The position numbers and the translations under genes were made by a program. 64,000 nt of DNA from Segatella buccae ATCC 33574 (GTDB taxonomy: Bacteria > Bacteroidota > Bacteroidia > Bacteroidales > Bacteroidaceae): the NCBI RefSeq assembly GCF_000184945.1, contig NZ_GL586311.1, positions 253,222-317,221 of the forward strand. Reading direction: 5' to 3'. This document shows, in pieces, positions 51,336 to 59,663 of the stretch. The notes beneath the pieces are model-generated. The model saw only the letters and a list, made by a program, of their open reading frames with translations. It searched no databases and had not been told where the DNA came from. How positions within the stretch are numbered: the first letter of the stretch is position 1; each line of letters opens with the position of its first letter.

Positions 51336-51367
51336 GGGGGCAGGCTTTTCTCGCCTGCCCCCTTTTT
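51336..51367 (+). terminator. terminator of mdh
   Basis: GGGGGCAGGC (51336-51345), 7-nt loop, GCCTGCCCCC (51353-51362), TTTTT (51363-51367). Perfect 10-bp GC-rich stem. Confidence 0.92.
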
Positions 51368-51384
51368 CTTTCAATCCTCAAACG

Positions 51385-51891
51385 ATGCTCAACATCGATT
51401 TGCTTTTCAAAGGTTTTTACCGTCCCTTGTGCCTCTATGCCGTCCACTATCTGCAAGACATCGACGCGGCTGAAGACATCGTGGGCGACTGTTTTGTCGG
51501 TCTGTTGGAACACACGAAGGCCGGAAAGCAACTCGACAACCCGAAATCCTATCTTTACACCATGGTGCGTAACGCCTGTCTGGACCGCCTGCGCAAGGAG
51601 AATCCTTTCATTACCGACCTCTCTCCCACCGACCTTGAAGGGCACATCAGCGACGAGGAGGCCGCCGACCGTTCGTTCCACGAGGCCAAGCTCTGGGCTG
51701 CCATCGACAGCCTGCCCGACAAATGCCGGCAAGTCTTTCTCATGAGCAAGCGCGACAACATGAAGTATCAGGAGATAGCTCAGGGCCTCGGCATTTCCGA
51801 AAAGACCGTGGAACATCATATCTCAAAGGCTTTGAAAACCCTTCGGGGAAAGGAAAAAGACATCTTCTACTGCCTGTCGTGGATGGCGTGA
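51385..51891 (+). CDS. ECF-type RNA polymerase sigma factor
   Basis: 168 aa from MLNIDLLFKGFYRPLCLYAV; upstream extension of the frame would run into the mdh terminator. Region 2 (DAAEDIVGDCFVGLLEH, NPKSYLYTMVRNACLDRLRK) and region 4 (LPDKCRQVFLMSKRDNMKYQ, then EIAQGLGISEKTVEHHISKA) are both present. It belongs to the Bacteroidetes group that works with FecR anti-sigma factors and TonB receptors. Its FecR partner is probably 57676-58512, after the TonB operon. Only 17 nt separate it from the mdh terminator and no promoter is visible in between. Confidence 0.92.
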   Translation: MLNIDLLFKGFYRPLCLYAVHYLQDIDAAEDIVGDCFVGLLEHTKAGKQLDNPKSYLYTMVRNACLDRLRKENPFITDLSPTDLEGHISDEEAADRSFHEAKLWAAIDSLPDKCRQVFLMSKRDNMKYQEIAQGLGISEKTVEHHISKALKTLRGKEKDIFYCLSWMA

Positions 51892-51959
51892 AGGGAATAA
51901 ACGAATGCTGCAAGAATAAGCTTTACAGCATTCGCCCATTATAACATTGTCACTTTGGC

Positions 51960-52292
51960 CTATCTGGAAATCTCGTCCACAGGTAAATAATACGTAGTTG
52001 TGGTAGGAGAATAGATACCGAAAGTTATGGCTTCAAGAAGTCCATCCACAAAAGTCGTACTTTTCTTCACCTTATAATTTTTGTGTTCTCCAATGTACTT
52101 GGTGTCTTCAATCTTTGTATTTCCAGCATTGACAAGGCCATAAATAAAATGATGATTCTTTACCGAATTCACCTTTACAGCAGGAGCATCAGCTCTCATT
52201 GTCCCCACACAAGTTGTCGCACTGTAGCAAGAAGAAAGCATTGCAGCTACCAAGCCAGCAAACATAAATGTCTTAAATTCTCTTATCTTCAT
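51960..52292 (-). CDS. Bor/Iss-like lipoprotein
   Basis: 110 aa from MKIREFKTFMFAGLVAAMLS with lipobox LSSC (Cys at about residue 22). The mature part resembles the Bor/Iss serum-resistance lipoproteins of phage lambda and E. coli plasmids: HHFIYGLVNAG near the start and TTFVDGLLEAITFGIYSP near the end correspond to the HHFF.G and TFVNGLLGFITLGIYTP motifs recalled for Bor. Surface or outer-membrane location expected. Upstream in-frame ATGs (to 52316) are less likely starts. A consensus promoter at 52552-52582 would give a 250-nt leader. Confidence 0.78.
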   Translation of the reverse strand: MKIREFKTFMFAGLVAAMLSSCYSATTCVGTMRADAPAVKVNSVKNHHFIYGLVNAGNTKIEDTKYIGEHKNYKVKKSTTFVDGLLEAITFGIYSPTTTTYYLPVDEISR

Positions 52293-52551
52293 AATTTTAT
52301 CCATTTGCCTATCCAATTCCTCTCGGCTTTAAAAAAGTTTATTATACGGAAGCGTGGAACTGACTATGTCCACTTCTGAATTAAAGGATCAAAAAACTAT
52401 TTAGCACCAATACTGCAATGGCTCTCTATGCGTGAGCTATCCAATCGATCTTTGTGCTATTTTAAAAGCTTCTCGGGTTCTCAAACACACAAATAAACAT
52501 AACGCTTCTTCTGTTCTCCATACAGTTTTGTGTTCCTCAAGAAAAACAATG

Positions 52552-52582
52552 CAAAGATAGTTAAAATATATAAGACGGCAAA
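52552..52582 (-). promoter_or_regulatory. promoter with long leader before the Bor-like gene
   Basis: Minus strand TTTG at 52582-52579, 19-nt spacer, TATCTTTG at 52559-52552: exact consensus. The expected start near 52545 is 250 nt before the lipoprotein ATG; the leader holds a 19-codon frame starting MENRRSVMFICV but no other clear feature. Confidence 0.7.
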
Positions 52583-52958
52583 GATTATCCCCTATCTTTT
52601 TTAAGACAGGAATACTTGTTTTTAAAAATTCGACTACACCATTTATAGAGATGTTCATGACTACTTTTTGTTTTTGCCTCTTTGGCTACCACCATCCTGT
52701 AGAAGGGTCAGAAAAAGACTATAGCACGAACTATTAAAACTTTAGAAAAAGGCTTACATGGATCTTTCTCGCGCCTATCATGTCGGCCGATTTCACTTGT
52801 CTTATTTGCCTCTTTCGACCCATCAATATTCTCACTAAGCCCAAACGACGATGCAAAAGAAGCACAGTTGGAAGCTCGTTCGGGCTCTTTTGCAAAGCCA
52901 TTTGGGCCGAATGACCTCGCCATAGCAAGGGTGAAAAGCCATTGGTGGACTGGTAATC

Positions 52959-52988
52959 AAAAAAAGGGAACGCGATGGCGTTCCCTTT
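52959..52988 (-). terminator. hairpin plus T-run right after promoter B
   Basis: Perfect 11-bp stem with a 4-nt loop, followed by seven T on the minus strand. It occupies the same place as the hairpin in copy A, but most stem bases differ while pairing is kept. Confidence 0.75.
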
Positions 52989-52995
52989 GCTGGTG

Positions 52996-53027
52996 CAAAG
53001 ATACTACGGAAAAGGGGGAAATGCAAA
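52996..53027 (-). promoter_or_regulatory. promoter inside composite element B
   Basis: TTTG at 53027-53024, 20-nt spacer, TATCTTTG at 53003-52996. Same spacing as in copy A. Confidence 0.75.
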
Positions 53028-53285
53028 TGGGATGTGAAAAGTGTTGACTTTTTGAGGAGGGGCGGGGGAATGGGTGTTAGGTGATAGGTGTTAGGTGTTA
53101 ATGGATTGCCTGTCGTGGCATGGGCGCACTTGTTCTGCTTGTAGGGGCAGCGCTTTATGCTTGCTTGTGAGTATATGCCCTCCGCGTCTTTGGTCACGCT
53201 GATTTGGAGAGTATCTGTAAACCTCCCCACCTCTACGCCTCTGCGTGAAAGAGCACACGGTGGGAGGCTCTTTCACCTTAATTAT

Positions 53286-53318
53286 ATAGGGGCATGGCTA
53301 TGGAGTTTTCGCCCCTAT
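53286..53318. repeat. hairpin upstream of the TonB operon
   Basis: ATAGGGGC (53286-53293) and GCCCCTAT (53311-53318), 17-nt loop, followed by TTTTG. It could be a terminator or a leader structure about 95 nt before the first gene. No full promoter consensus is seen in this gap, which would suit an ECF-sigma-dependent start. Confidence 0.5.
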
Positions 53319-53411
53319 TTTGATTGCCAATGAAAAAACATCTGCATCGGAATAGGGGGATTTTGCTTTTTCCCGTCATAGAGATAAATACCAAAATAAA
53401 AAGAGTAAACA

Positions 53412-54056
53412 ATGAGAAAACATCTTCTATGGCTTTTGCTGGCAGGACTGCCGGCTTTTCAGAGTCTACAAGCACAGGAACAGACGGGCGGACAGGAACG
53501 CCGAAACAGTGTCTACCTCGAAATAGGAGGGGCCTCGAACGGTGTGGGCATGAGCTACGACCTGAAGCTGAAAGACCTGCCCATCGCCTTCCGTGCCGGA
53601 CTCGGTTTCGGCTATCAGCGGGCATCGGACATCTACTCCGGTTCGTCGACACGCTTTTACGGCATCCCGCTCGAAGCCAAATATCTCGTGGGGCGCAACC
53701 GCTCCAAACTGGAACTGGGCTTGGGCGTGAACATCTTTTGGGTCAACATGCACGAACCGCAGTATGCCTTCCACTACACCGAACTATCCACCGAGAGCGG
53801 GTACAACCTCAACGGATACACCATAGACTATCTGGGGCAGAAGACCATCAACAAAGTGGGCAACTTCGTGTTTGCCAACATCGGCTACCGTCACATCTCC
53901 AAACGAGGATTCATGTTCAGAGCAGGCCTCACGCCCGGCTTCAACATCACGCAAAGGTACTATGTAGACGCTGCCGCCCCGTCGTGGAAAAACAACGACA
54001 GCAAGAAAGTCAACTGGTGGGTGGCTCCCTATGTCAGCTTCGGTTGGGCCTTCTAA
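53412..54056 (+). CDS. outer-membrane beta-barrel-like protein
   Basis: 214 aa. Signal peptide MRKHLLWLLLAGLPAFQSLQAQ with cleavage after QAQ or nearby. The rest alternates polar and apolar residues with many aromatic and Gly residues and ends in VSFGWAF, the C-terminal Phe typical of outer-membrane barrels; about eight strands could fit. Family not recognised. First gene of a four-gene operon, 12 bp before the TonB receptor. Confidence 0.7.
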   Translation: MRKHLLWLLLAGLPAFQSLQAQEQTGGQERRNSVYLEIGGASNGVGMSYDLKLKDLPIAFRAGLGFGYQRASDIYSGSSTRFYGIPLEAKYLVGRNRSKLELGLGVNIFWVNMHEPQYAFHYTELSTESGYNLNGYTIDYLGQKTINKVGNFVFANIGYRHISKRGFMFRAGLTPGFNITQRYYVDAAAPSWKNNDSKKVNWWVAPYVSFGWAF

Positions 54057-54068
54057 TCGCATCGAGAC

Positions 54069-56711
54069 ATGAAAGCCGCACTGCGATATATCCTCCTTGC
54101 GCTCCTCATGCTGCTCCCGGCACTGTGGGCCACGGCGGCAACGGGCAAGTCGGCCCCCACGGTGAAGCAGCAAATGGAGTGGCTGCACCGGGAACGGGGG
54201 CTGAACTTCGTCTACGATGCCCGGCTCAACGTGAACCGCCCCTACCGTGGGCCACGCATCGACCGGATGACGGTGGAGCAGGCCTTGCAGACCCTTTTTG
54301 ACGGCACCGGCATCGAATACAGGCGCGAGGGAAACTACGTGATGCTGAAAGAGAAAGCCGCCCCTCCCGAACCGAAAGCCGTCACAAGACGGCGACACAC
54401 GGTGAGCGGCTACGTGAGAGACAGCGCAGGCGAAACGCTCATCAACGCCACTGTCTACGACCGCACCGACGGCGCAGGCACCACGACCAACGAATATGGC
54501 TTCTTCTCGCTCACCCTGCCTGAAGGTCCCCACCGTCTGCGCTTCTCCTACATCGGTTTTGAAGACCACGAGGAGGAACTCACGCTGGAGGGCAACATCC
54601 ACCGCGACGTGAGACTCACGCCCAACGCCCGGCTGGCGGAGGTGGTGGTGACGGGCGACCTCAACTCGCCCCTGCTCACCACACAGACGGGCAAGCACTC
54701 GCTCACGGCCCGGGAGCTTAACACGGGCTATGCCCTGCTCTCGTCGCCCGACGTGGTGAAGACGCTGCAACGCACATCGGGCGTATGCGAGGGCATGGAA
54801 CTGATGAGCGGCATGTATGTACACGGAGGCGACAACGATGAAAACCTCTTTCTCATGGACGGCAGTCCGCTCTATCAGATCAACCACACGATGGGACTGT
54901 TCTCGGCGTTCAACACCGACATGGTGAAGAACATCGACTTCTACAAGAGCGGTTTTCCCGCCCGCTACAGCGGCCGGCTGTCGAGTGTGGTGGACGTGCG
55001 AACCAACGACGGTGACATGCAACGCTCGCATGGCAGCTACCGCATCGGGCTGCTCGACGGCAGCCTGCATCTCGAAGGCCCCATCAAGCGGGGCACCACC
55101 AGCTACAACATCGGACTGCGGCGGTCGTGGATAGACCTGCTCACCCGCCCTATCTTTGCGCTCGTCAACCACGGCAAGGATGACGAGCGATACACGCTGA
55201 ACTACTTCTTCCACGACCTCAACGCCAAGGTGACGCACATTTTCAATGACCGTTCGCGCATCTACCTGAGTCTCTATTCGGGAGAAGACAAGCTGAAGGT
55301 GACCGAGAACTTCAAGTGGAGCAACGAGACTGCCGGCATCTCCACCGAGGACAACGATCTCACACGCTTCAAATGGGGCAACTTCAATGCCGCCCTCAAC
55401 TGGAACTACCTCTTTTCGCCACGGTTGTTTGCCAACTTTACAGCTGTCTACACCCACAACCGCGCCCGCTATGAGTCACAGGAAGAGTCGGCTTACCACC
55501 ACAACGACGGCAACAAAGGCTACTCCCACCATCTGCAACACAGCTACCGGTCGACCATCAGCGATGTGGGCTATCGGGCCACTTTCGACTTCCGTCCCAC
55601 CCCCCGCCACCATATCAGCTTCGGACACGACTATACGCTGCACCGCTTTCGCCCACAGACTTCGAGCATGTTCAACTCCTTCGGGGTGGGCTCGTCGCTC
55701 GACACCCTCTCCTCGAAAGGCAGCAACCGCCACACCTCGCACGAAATCAACCTCTACGTGGAAGACGAAATGACCGCGACCGACCGCCTGTCGGTGAACA
55801 TCGGGGTCAACGCCAATCTCTTCGGCATCGGGCGCAAGGCCTTCCGGAGTGCAGATCCGCGCATGGCTGTGAAGTATCAGGTCGGGCGGCAATGGTCGGT
55901 GAAAGGGTCGTTCACGATGATGACGCAAAACGTACACAAGATAAGCAATTCGATACTCGACTTGCCCACCGACTACTGGGTGCCCACCACGGAGCGGCTC
56001 AGGCCCATGCGCTCGTGGCAGTTGGCTGCCGGCATCTATGCGCAACCGGTCCGCCGCTGGACGTTCTCGCTGGAAGGTTACTACAAGGAGTCGCGGCATT
56101 TGCTGCAATACAGCAGTTGGACGGGCATCGAACCACCGGCCGAAGAGTGGGACCGACATGTGATGGACGGTCGGGGACGCTTCTACGGGACCGAGTTCGA
56201 CGCCCACTACCGGGGGGCTCGTCTCACAATGGATTTCGCCTACACGCTCTCGTGGAACAAACGATACTACGGCCAACTGCTCGACCGCTGGTTTTACGAC
56301 AAGTTCGACAACCGCCACAAACTCAGCATCAATGCCCAATACCGAATGGGCAAAGGCATCTATGCATACGCCGGATGGACCTGCCACAGTGGCAACCGCA
56401 TGACTCTGCCCACCCACTACACGGCTCTGCCTTCACTGGGAGAGGCAATGGCAGGAGAAGCCCTACTGTACACGGAGCCCAACAACTTTCGGTTGCCGGC
56501 CTACCATCGGCTTGACATAGGTTGCGACTTCCACCACACCACACGCCGCGGGCACGAACGGATATGGAACGTGAGCCTCTACAATGCCTATTGCCACCTC
56601 AATTCACTTTGGGTGACAGCCAACTATGACACCGAACAGAAGTGCATACGACTTAAAAACCATGCCTACATTCCCATCGTGCCGTCGTTCAGTTACACGT
56701 TTAAATTCTGA
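54069..56711 (+). CDS. TonB-dependent outer-membrane receptor with STN domain
   Basis: 880 aa. Signal peptide to about residue 25, then an STN domain (QQMEWLHRERGLNFVYDARL ... VEQALQTLFDGTGIEYRREG, about 35-95) used for transmembrane signalling, a carboxypeptidase-regulatory-like beta domain (VSGYVRDSAGETLINATVYD, about 114-195), a plug (about 205-320) and a 22-strand-type barrel ending SYTFKF. The STN domain indicates control by a FecR anti-sigma and ECF sigma. Substrate unknown. Three bases separate it from the DUF4249 gene. Confidence 0.9.
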   Translation: MKAALRYILLALLMLLPALWATAATGKSAPTVKQQMEWLHRERGLNFVYDARLNVNRPYRGPRIDRMTVEQALQTLFDGTGIEYRREGNYVMLKEKAAPPEPKAVTRRRHTVSGYVRDSAGETLINATVYDRTDGAGTTTNEYGFFSLTLPEGPHRLRFSYIGFEDHEEELTLEGNIHRDVRLTPNARLAEVVVTGDLNSPLLTTQTGKHSLTARELNTGYALLSSPDVVKTLQRTSGVCEGMELMSGMYVHGGDNDENLFLMDGSPLYQINHTMGLFSAFNTDMVKNIDFYKSGFPARYSGRLSSVVDVRTNDGDMQRSHGSYRIGLLDGSLHLEGPIKRGTTSYNIGLRRSWIDLLTRPIFALVNHGKDDERYTLNYFFHDLNAKVTHIFNDRSRIYLSLYSGEDKLKVTENFKWSNETAGISTEDNDLTRFKWGNFNAALNWNYLFSPRLFANFTAVYTHNRARYESQEESAYHHNDGNKGYSHHLQHSYRSTISDVGYRATFDFRPTPRHHISFGHDYTLHRFRPQTSSMFNSFGVGSSLDTLSSKGSNRHTSHEINLYVEDEMTATDRLSVNIGVNANLFGIGRKAFRSADPRMAVKYQVGRQWSVKGSFTMMTQNVHKISNSILDLPTDYWVPTTERLRPMRSWQLAAGIYAQPVRRWTFSLEGYYKESRHLLQYSSWTGIEPPAEEWDRHVMDGRGRFYGTEFDAHYRGARLTMDFAYTLSWNKRYYGQLLDRWFYDKFDNRHKLSINAQYRMGKGIYAYAGWTCHSGNRMTLPTHYTALPSLGEAMAGEALLYTEPNNFRLPAYHRLDIGCDFHHTTRRGHERIWNVSLYNAYCHLNSLWVTANYDTEQKCIRLKNHAYIPIVPSFSYTFKF

Positions 56712-56714
56712 AAC

Positions 56715-57695
56715 ATGAGACATCCATACCTTTTATTCCTCCTCCCCATCCTGCTGCTCACAGCCTGTAAGGACAATCTCAACATCGCCGACACGCTCGA
56801 ACCCGCCCGGCTCACGGTGTACTGTCTGCCGGCTCCGGGCGACTCCACCCGGATTGCAGTCTACCGCAGTCTGCCCGTACCGTCAAGAGGCAATGTCAAG
56901 GCAATCACCGATGCCCGCATCAGCTATCGGGTGAACGGGCACGAATATCCCGCCCGCCACACTGCCTACGGCCAATACATGGTCTATGCACCACAAAAGG
57001 CGGGCGACTGTATCATGCTCGAAGTGGCTGCCGACGGTCTGGAGAACACACACGCCGAAGCCGTCATTCCACCGACGGTCGTCATCGACAGCATGAGGAT
57101 GACCGACATACGGCTCTATGACGATGACTATCAAAGCGTGCGCAACTTCCACCGCTTTGCCGTCACCTTCACCGACGACGGCCGGAGCAACGACTTCTAC
57201 GGCGTATGTATCACCAAAACCACGGTAAGGGATTATCCCGGATATGGCGACAGCTTCACGGCAACCGACAATATGGGCATCAATCGTAAGTCGGAACCGT
57301 TGCTGCGGGGGCTCAGCGAGGTGGACAAAGACTTCGGTTTCGAGGACGAGACCTACAACAACTTCTACGTTTTCGACGATGCCACCATCAATGGCAAAAC
57401 CTACACCCTGCACCTTGACACGCCCACGGACTACAGCCACTATGGCAAACAAAGCTATCAGGTGCGGCTCTACCGCCTCACACCCGAATTCTACCGGTTC
57501 GTCACCAACATAAACGATGTGGCCAACAATGAGCTGGCCAAGGCCGGACTCTCCTACATCAAGCCTACACCCACCAATATCAGAGGCGGACTGGGACTGC
57601 TCGGGGCCTGCACCGTGGCCAAGAGCGACTCGGTGAATATCTCTCAAAACAACGACAACAACAACCCGATCTATCATGAAACGAAGAAAAGATAA
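56715..57695 (+). CDS. DUF4249 family lipoprotein
   Basis: 326 aa. Lipobox LLTAC with Cys at about residue 17 (MRHPYLLFLLPILLLTAC). The body with SRGNVKAITDARISYRVNG and later Ig-like strands matches DUF4249, a family normally encoded right after STN-type TonB receptors and probably a surface partner of them. Overlaps the FecR gene by 20 bases. Confidence 0.85.
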   Translation: MRHPYLLFLLPILLLTACKDNLNIADTLEPARLTVYCLPAPGDSTRIAVYRSLPVPSRGNVKAITDARISYRVNGHEYPARHTAYGQYMVYAPQKAGDCIMLEVAADGLENTHAEAVIPPTVVIDSMRMTDIRLYDDDYQSVRNFHRFAVTFTDDGRSNDFYGVCITKTTVRDYPGYGDSFTATDNMGINRKSEPLLRGLSEVDKDFGFEDETYNNFYVFDDATINGKTYTLHLDTPTDYSHYGKQSYQVRLYRLTPEFYRFVTNINDVANNELAKAGLSYIKPTPTNIRGGLGLLGACTVAKSDSVNISQNNDNNNPIYHETKKR

Positions 57696-58512
57696 AAGCC
57701 TCGATTTTGTGTTACGCCATTATCAAAGCGGGCGACTCGACACTCGAAAAGCCCTTGCTGCCTTCCACCGGCGAACGGGCCATGGCCCCCAACGCCGGTT
57801 TCTGCCTCAGCGGACAGTACTCTTCCGCGTAGCTGTGGCAGCAGCCATCATCATTCCGCTCGTCGTGGTGTTGCTCACAGAAGGCAGACTGTTTGCCGGC
57901 CGCACCGTCTATCGCGCTGATGCACAGACGGCAGTCTACACTCTTGCCGACGGAACACGCGTCACCCTCTCGCCGGGCTCTACCCTTAGTTACGCCCCCG
58001 ACAACAGCCGGGAAGTGGAGATGAGCGGTAAAATCTATTTCGAGGTGCACCATAACCAAGCACACCCTTTCAACGTGAGAAGCCGAATGGGCCACGTGCG
58101 GGTGTTGGGCACGAAGTTTCAAGTGGCCGAAAGCGATATGCTCACCGAGGTGTATGTGACCGGCGGGCGGGTGCTTTTCGCCGCCCGGGGGAGTGGCGAG
58201 GGGGTATACCTGACCCCGGGCATGGGAGCCGTGCTCACCAAGAACAGCCATATACCTGTCATCAACCGCCAGTCGCCCAATGGGGTGAGCTGGGCTACCC
58301 ACCGCTTCCATTTCGACAACACACCCATCGATGAAGTGCTCGCCGACCTCACCCGCCACTATGACATACCGCTCTCGTGCACCAACCACACCAAACGGCT
58401 GTCGGGCGACTTTGACGCCGAAGAACTTGACCACGTGCTGAACATCATTGAACAGACGCTGAACATCAAGATAAGAAAAGAGGCGAAGACTCCTGACGCA
58501 CACCATCCGTAA
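57676..58512 (+). CDS. FecR-family anti-sigma factor
   Basis: 278 aa. Cytoplasmic N-terminus (about 1-48, basic), one membrane helix (about 49-67, VLFRVAVAAAIIIPLVVVLL), FecR domain (LADGTRVTLSPGSTLSYAPD ... GKIYFEVHHNQAHPFNVRS) and a C-terminal DUF4974-like domain (FDNTPIDEVLADLTRHYDIP). It would hold the ECF sigma until the TonB receptor signals. Unusually it is the last gene of the operon and 5.8 kb from the sigma gene. Confidence 0.9.
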   Translation: MKRRKDKSLDFVLRHYQSGRLDTRKALAAFHRRTGHGPQRRFLPQRTVLFRVAVAAAIIIPLVVVLLTEGRLFAGRTVYRADAQTAVYTLADGTRVTLSPGSTLSYAPDNSREVEMSGKIYFEVHHNQAHPFNVRSRMGHVRVLGTKFQVAESDMLTEVYVTGGRVLFAARGSGEGVYLTPGMGAVLTKNSHIPVINRQSPNGVSWATHRFHFDNTPIDEVLADLTRHYDIPLSCTNHTKRLSGDFDAEELDHVLNIIEQTLNIKIRKEAKTPDAHHP

Positions 58513-58548
58513 AAACTATTATCATTTCCGTAATTCAGGTAGACCGCG

Positions 58549-58608
58549 TTTGGCATGGTTTTTGTACCTTTGCAACCACAAAGGAAGCTAAGTCAGCCGG
58601 CTTCCGAC
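58549..58608 (+). promoter_or_regulatory. possible promoter and leader hairpin before the DUF3737 gene
   Basis: TACCTTTG at 58565-58572 is a -7 box candidate within a CCTTTG-CAACCA-CAAAGG palindrome, followed by GGAAGC (58583-58588) pairing with GCTTCC (58603-58608). The layout resembles the composite elements A and B but lacks the T-run and the -33 spacing is poor. Confidence 0.45.
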
Positions 58609-58658
58609 GGTGAAGATTGTCCAACCCGAAACTAATAAAATAGGTATTATCAAAGATT

Positions 58659-59507
58659 ATGGAAGTAATTAAGAATAAGGAATATGGAGGCGAGCGTCCT
58701 CTGTTTGGCGCCCACGATGTGCGCCTCGAAGCCATCACCATTGTGGATGGCGAATCCGGCATCAAATGTTGCCGGAATTTGGAATGCGACAATTCCAAAT
58801 TCTACGGCAAATATCCTTGGTGGCACGTTGACAAAAGCCTCATCACCAACTGCTATTTCGCCCCCGAGTCGCGCTCGGCCATCTGGTACAGCAACGACAT
58901 GGTGATGAAAGACTGCGTGATCGACGGCCCGAAATTCTTCCGGGAGATGAAGAATCTGGAACTCGAAAACGTGAAAATCAACGATGCCGACGAAACGTTC
59001 TGGAAAGTGGACGGTCTCAAACTGAAAAACGTGGAGCTGCACGAAGGCACCTATCCTTTCATGTTCTCGCGGAACATCTACGTGGACGGACTGGTGAGCG
59101 ATGCCAAATACGTGTTCCAATATTGCCGGAACGTGGAGGTACACAACGCCAAAATCACCACCAAAGACAGTTTTTGGGAGTGTGAGAATGTGACAGTCTA
59201 CGACTCGGAACTCGATGGCGAATACCTCGCATGGCACAGCAAGAATGTGAAATTGGTGCGCTGCCATATCAGCGGCGAACAACCGTTGTGCTATCTTGAC
59301 GGCATCACCCTCGAAGACTGCACGTTCGATGCTGCCTCCGACCGCGCTTTCGAGGACAGCCGTAACATCAATGCCACCATCAAGGGCAGCATCACCGAAA
59401 TCAAGAATCCCATCGGTGGCCGTATCGTGGCCGATAAAGTGGAGCGTATCACCTACGATAAGTTTGCCAAAGGTCACGACTGCGTGATTGAAAGCAAGAC
59501 AAAGTAA
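58659..59507 (+). CDS. DUF3737 family right-handed beta-helix protein
   Basis: 282 aa, no signal peptide. Short repeated turns (NLECDNSKFYGK, NLELENVKINDADETFWKVD, NVKLVRCHISGEQ) indicate a parallel beta-helix, as in the DUF3737 family of cytoplasmic proteins without a known reaction. The N-terminus MEVIKNKEYGGERPLFGAHD is the family start. Followed by two tandem hairpin repeats and then a MalY/PatB-like gene on the same strand. Confidence 0.8.
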   Translation: MEVIKNKEYGGERPLFGAHDVRLEAITIVDGESGIKCCRNLECDNSKFYGKYPWWHVDKSLITNCYFAPESRSAIWYSNDMVMKDCVIDGPKFFREMKNLELENVKINDADETFWKVDGLKLKNVELHEGTYPFMFSRNIYVDGLVSDAKYVFQYCRNVEVHNAKITTKDSFWECENVTVYDSELDGEYLAWHSKNVKLVRCHISGEQPLCYLDGITLEDCTFDAASDRAFEDSRNINATIKGSITEIKNPIGGRIVADKVERITYDKFAKGHDCVIESKTK

Positions 59508-59521
59508 GCGTATTTTTTTAA

Positions 59522-59638
59522 GACAGAGTAACAAAGGGAACAGAGAAAATTTGTTATTTTTGTTACTATGTCTAAATAAAATAAAAGAGACAGCGTAACA
59601 AAGAAAACAGAAAAAACGTGTCATTCTGTTACTCTGTC
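59522..59638. repeat. two tandem hairpin repeats
   Basis: Copy 1 at 59522-59572 and copy 2 at 59589-59638, about 50 nt each. Both start GACAGNGTAACAAAG and end TGTTACTNTGTC, so each can fold on itself with 12-bp arms and the two can also cross-pair. Located between DUF3737 and the aminotransferase-like gene. Confidence 0.75.
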
Positions 59639-59663
59639 GAAAATAAAAAGCAACGGAGATAGT

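Larger units (their letters stand above)
52845..53107 (-). repeat. composite intergenic element, copy B
   Basis: Homologue of copy A, read on the minus strand. CACCTA-rich leader (53107-53070), palindrome at 53052-53037, -33 TTTG at 53027-53024, 20-nt spacer, -7 TATCTTTG at 53003-52996, palindrome CTTTGC-ACCA-GCAAAG over the -7 box, 11-bp hairpin AAAGGGAACGC/GCGTTCCCTTT (52988-52978 with 52973-52963), then seven T, then sequence related to the 22-nt units (52896-52849, AGCTTCCAACTGTG). An open frame at 52835-53230 crosses all of this and is not taken as coding. Confidence 0.75.

Noticed and set aside
52437..52658. 73-codon minus-strand frame upstream of the Bor-like gene
   Set aside because: It begins upstream of the consensus promoter at 52552-52582, has no recognised features and looks like chance.
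53784..55457. 557-codon minus-strand open frame opposite the TonB receptor
   Set aside because: Antisense shadow caused by GC-rich third positions; the plus-strand frame has clear STN, plug and barrel features.
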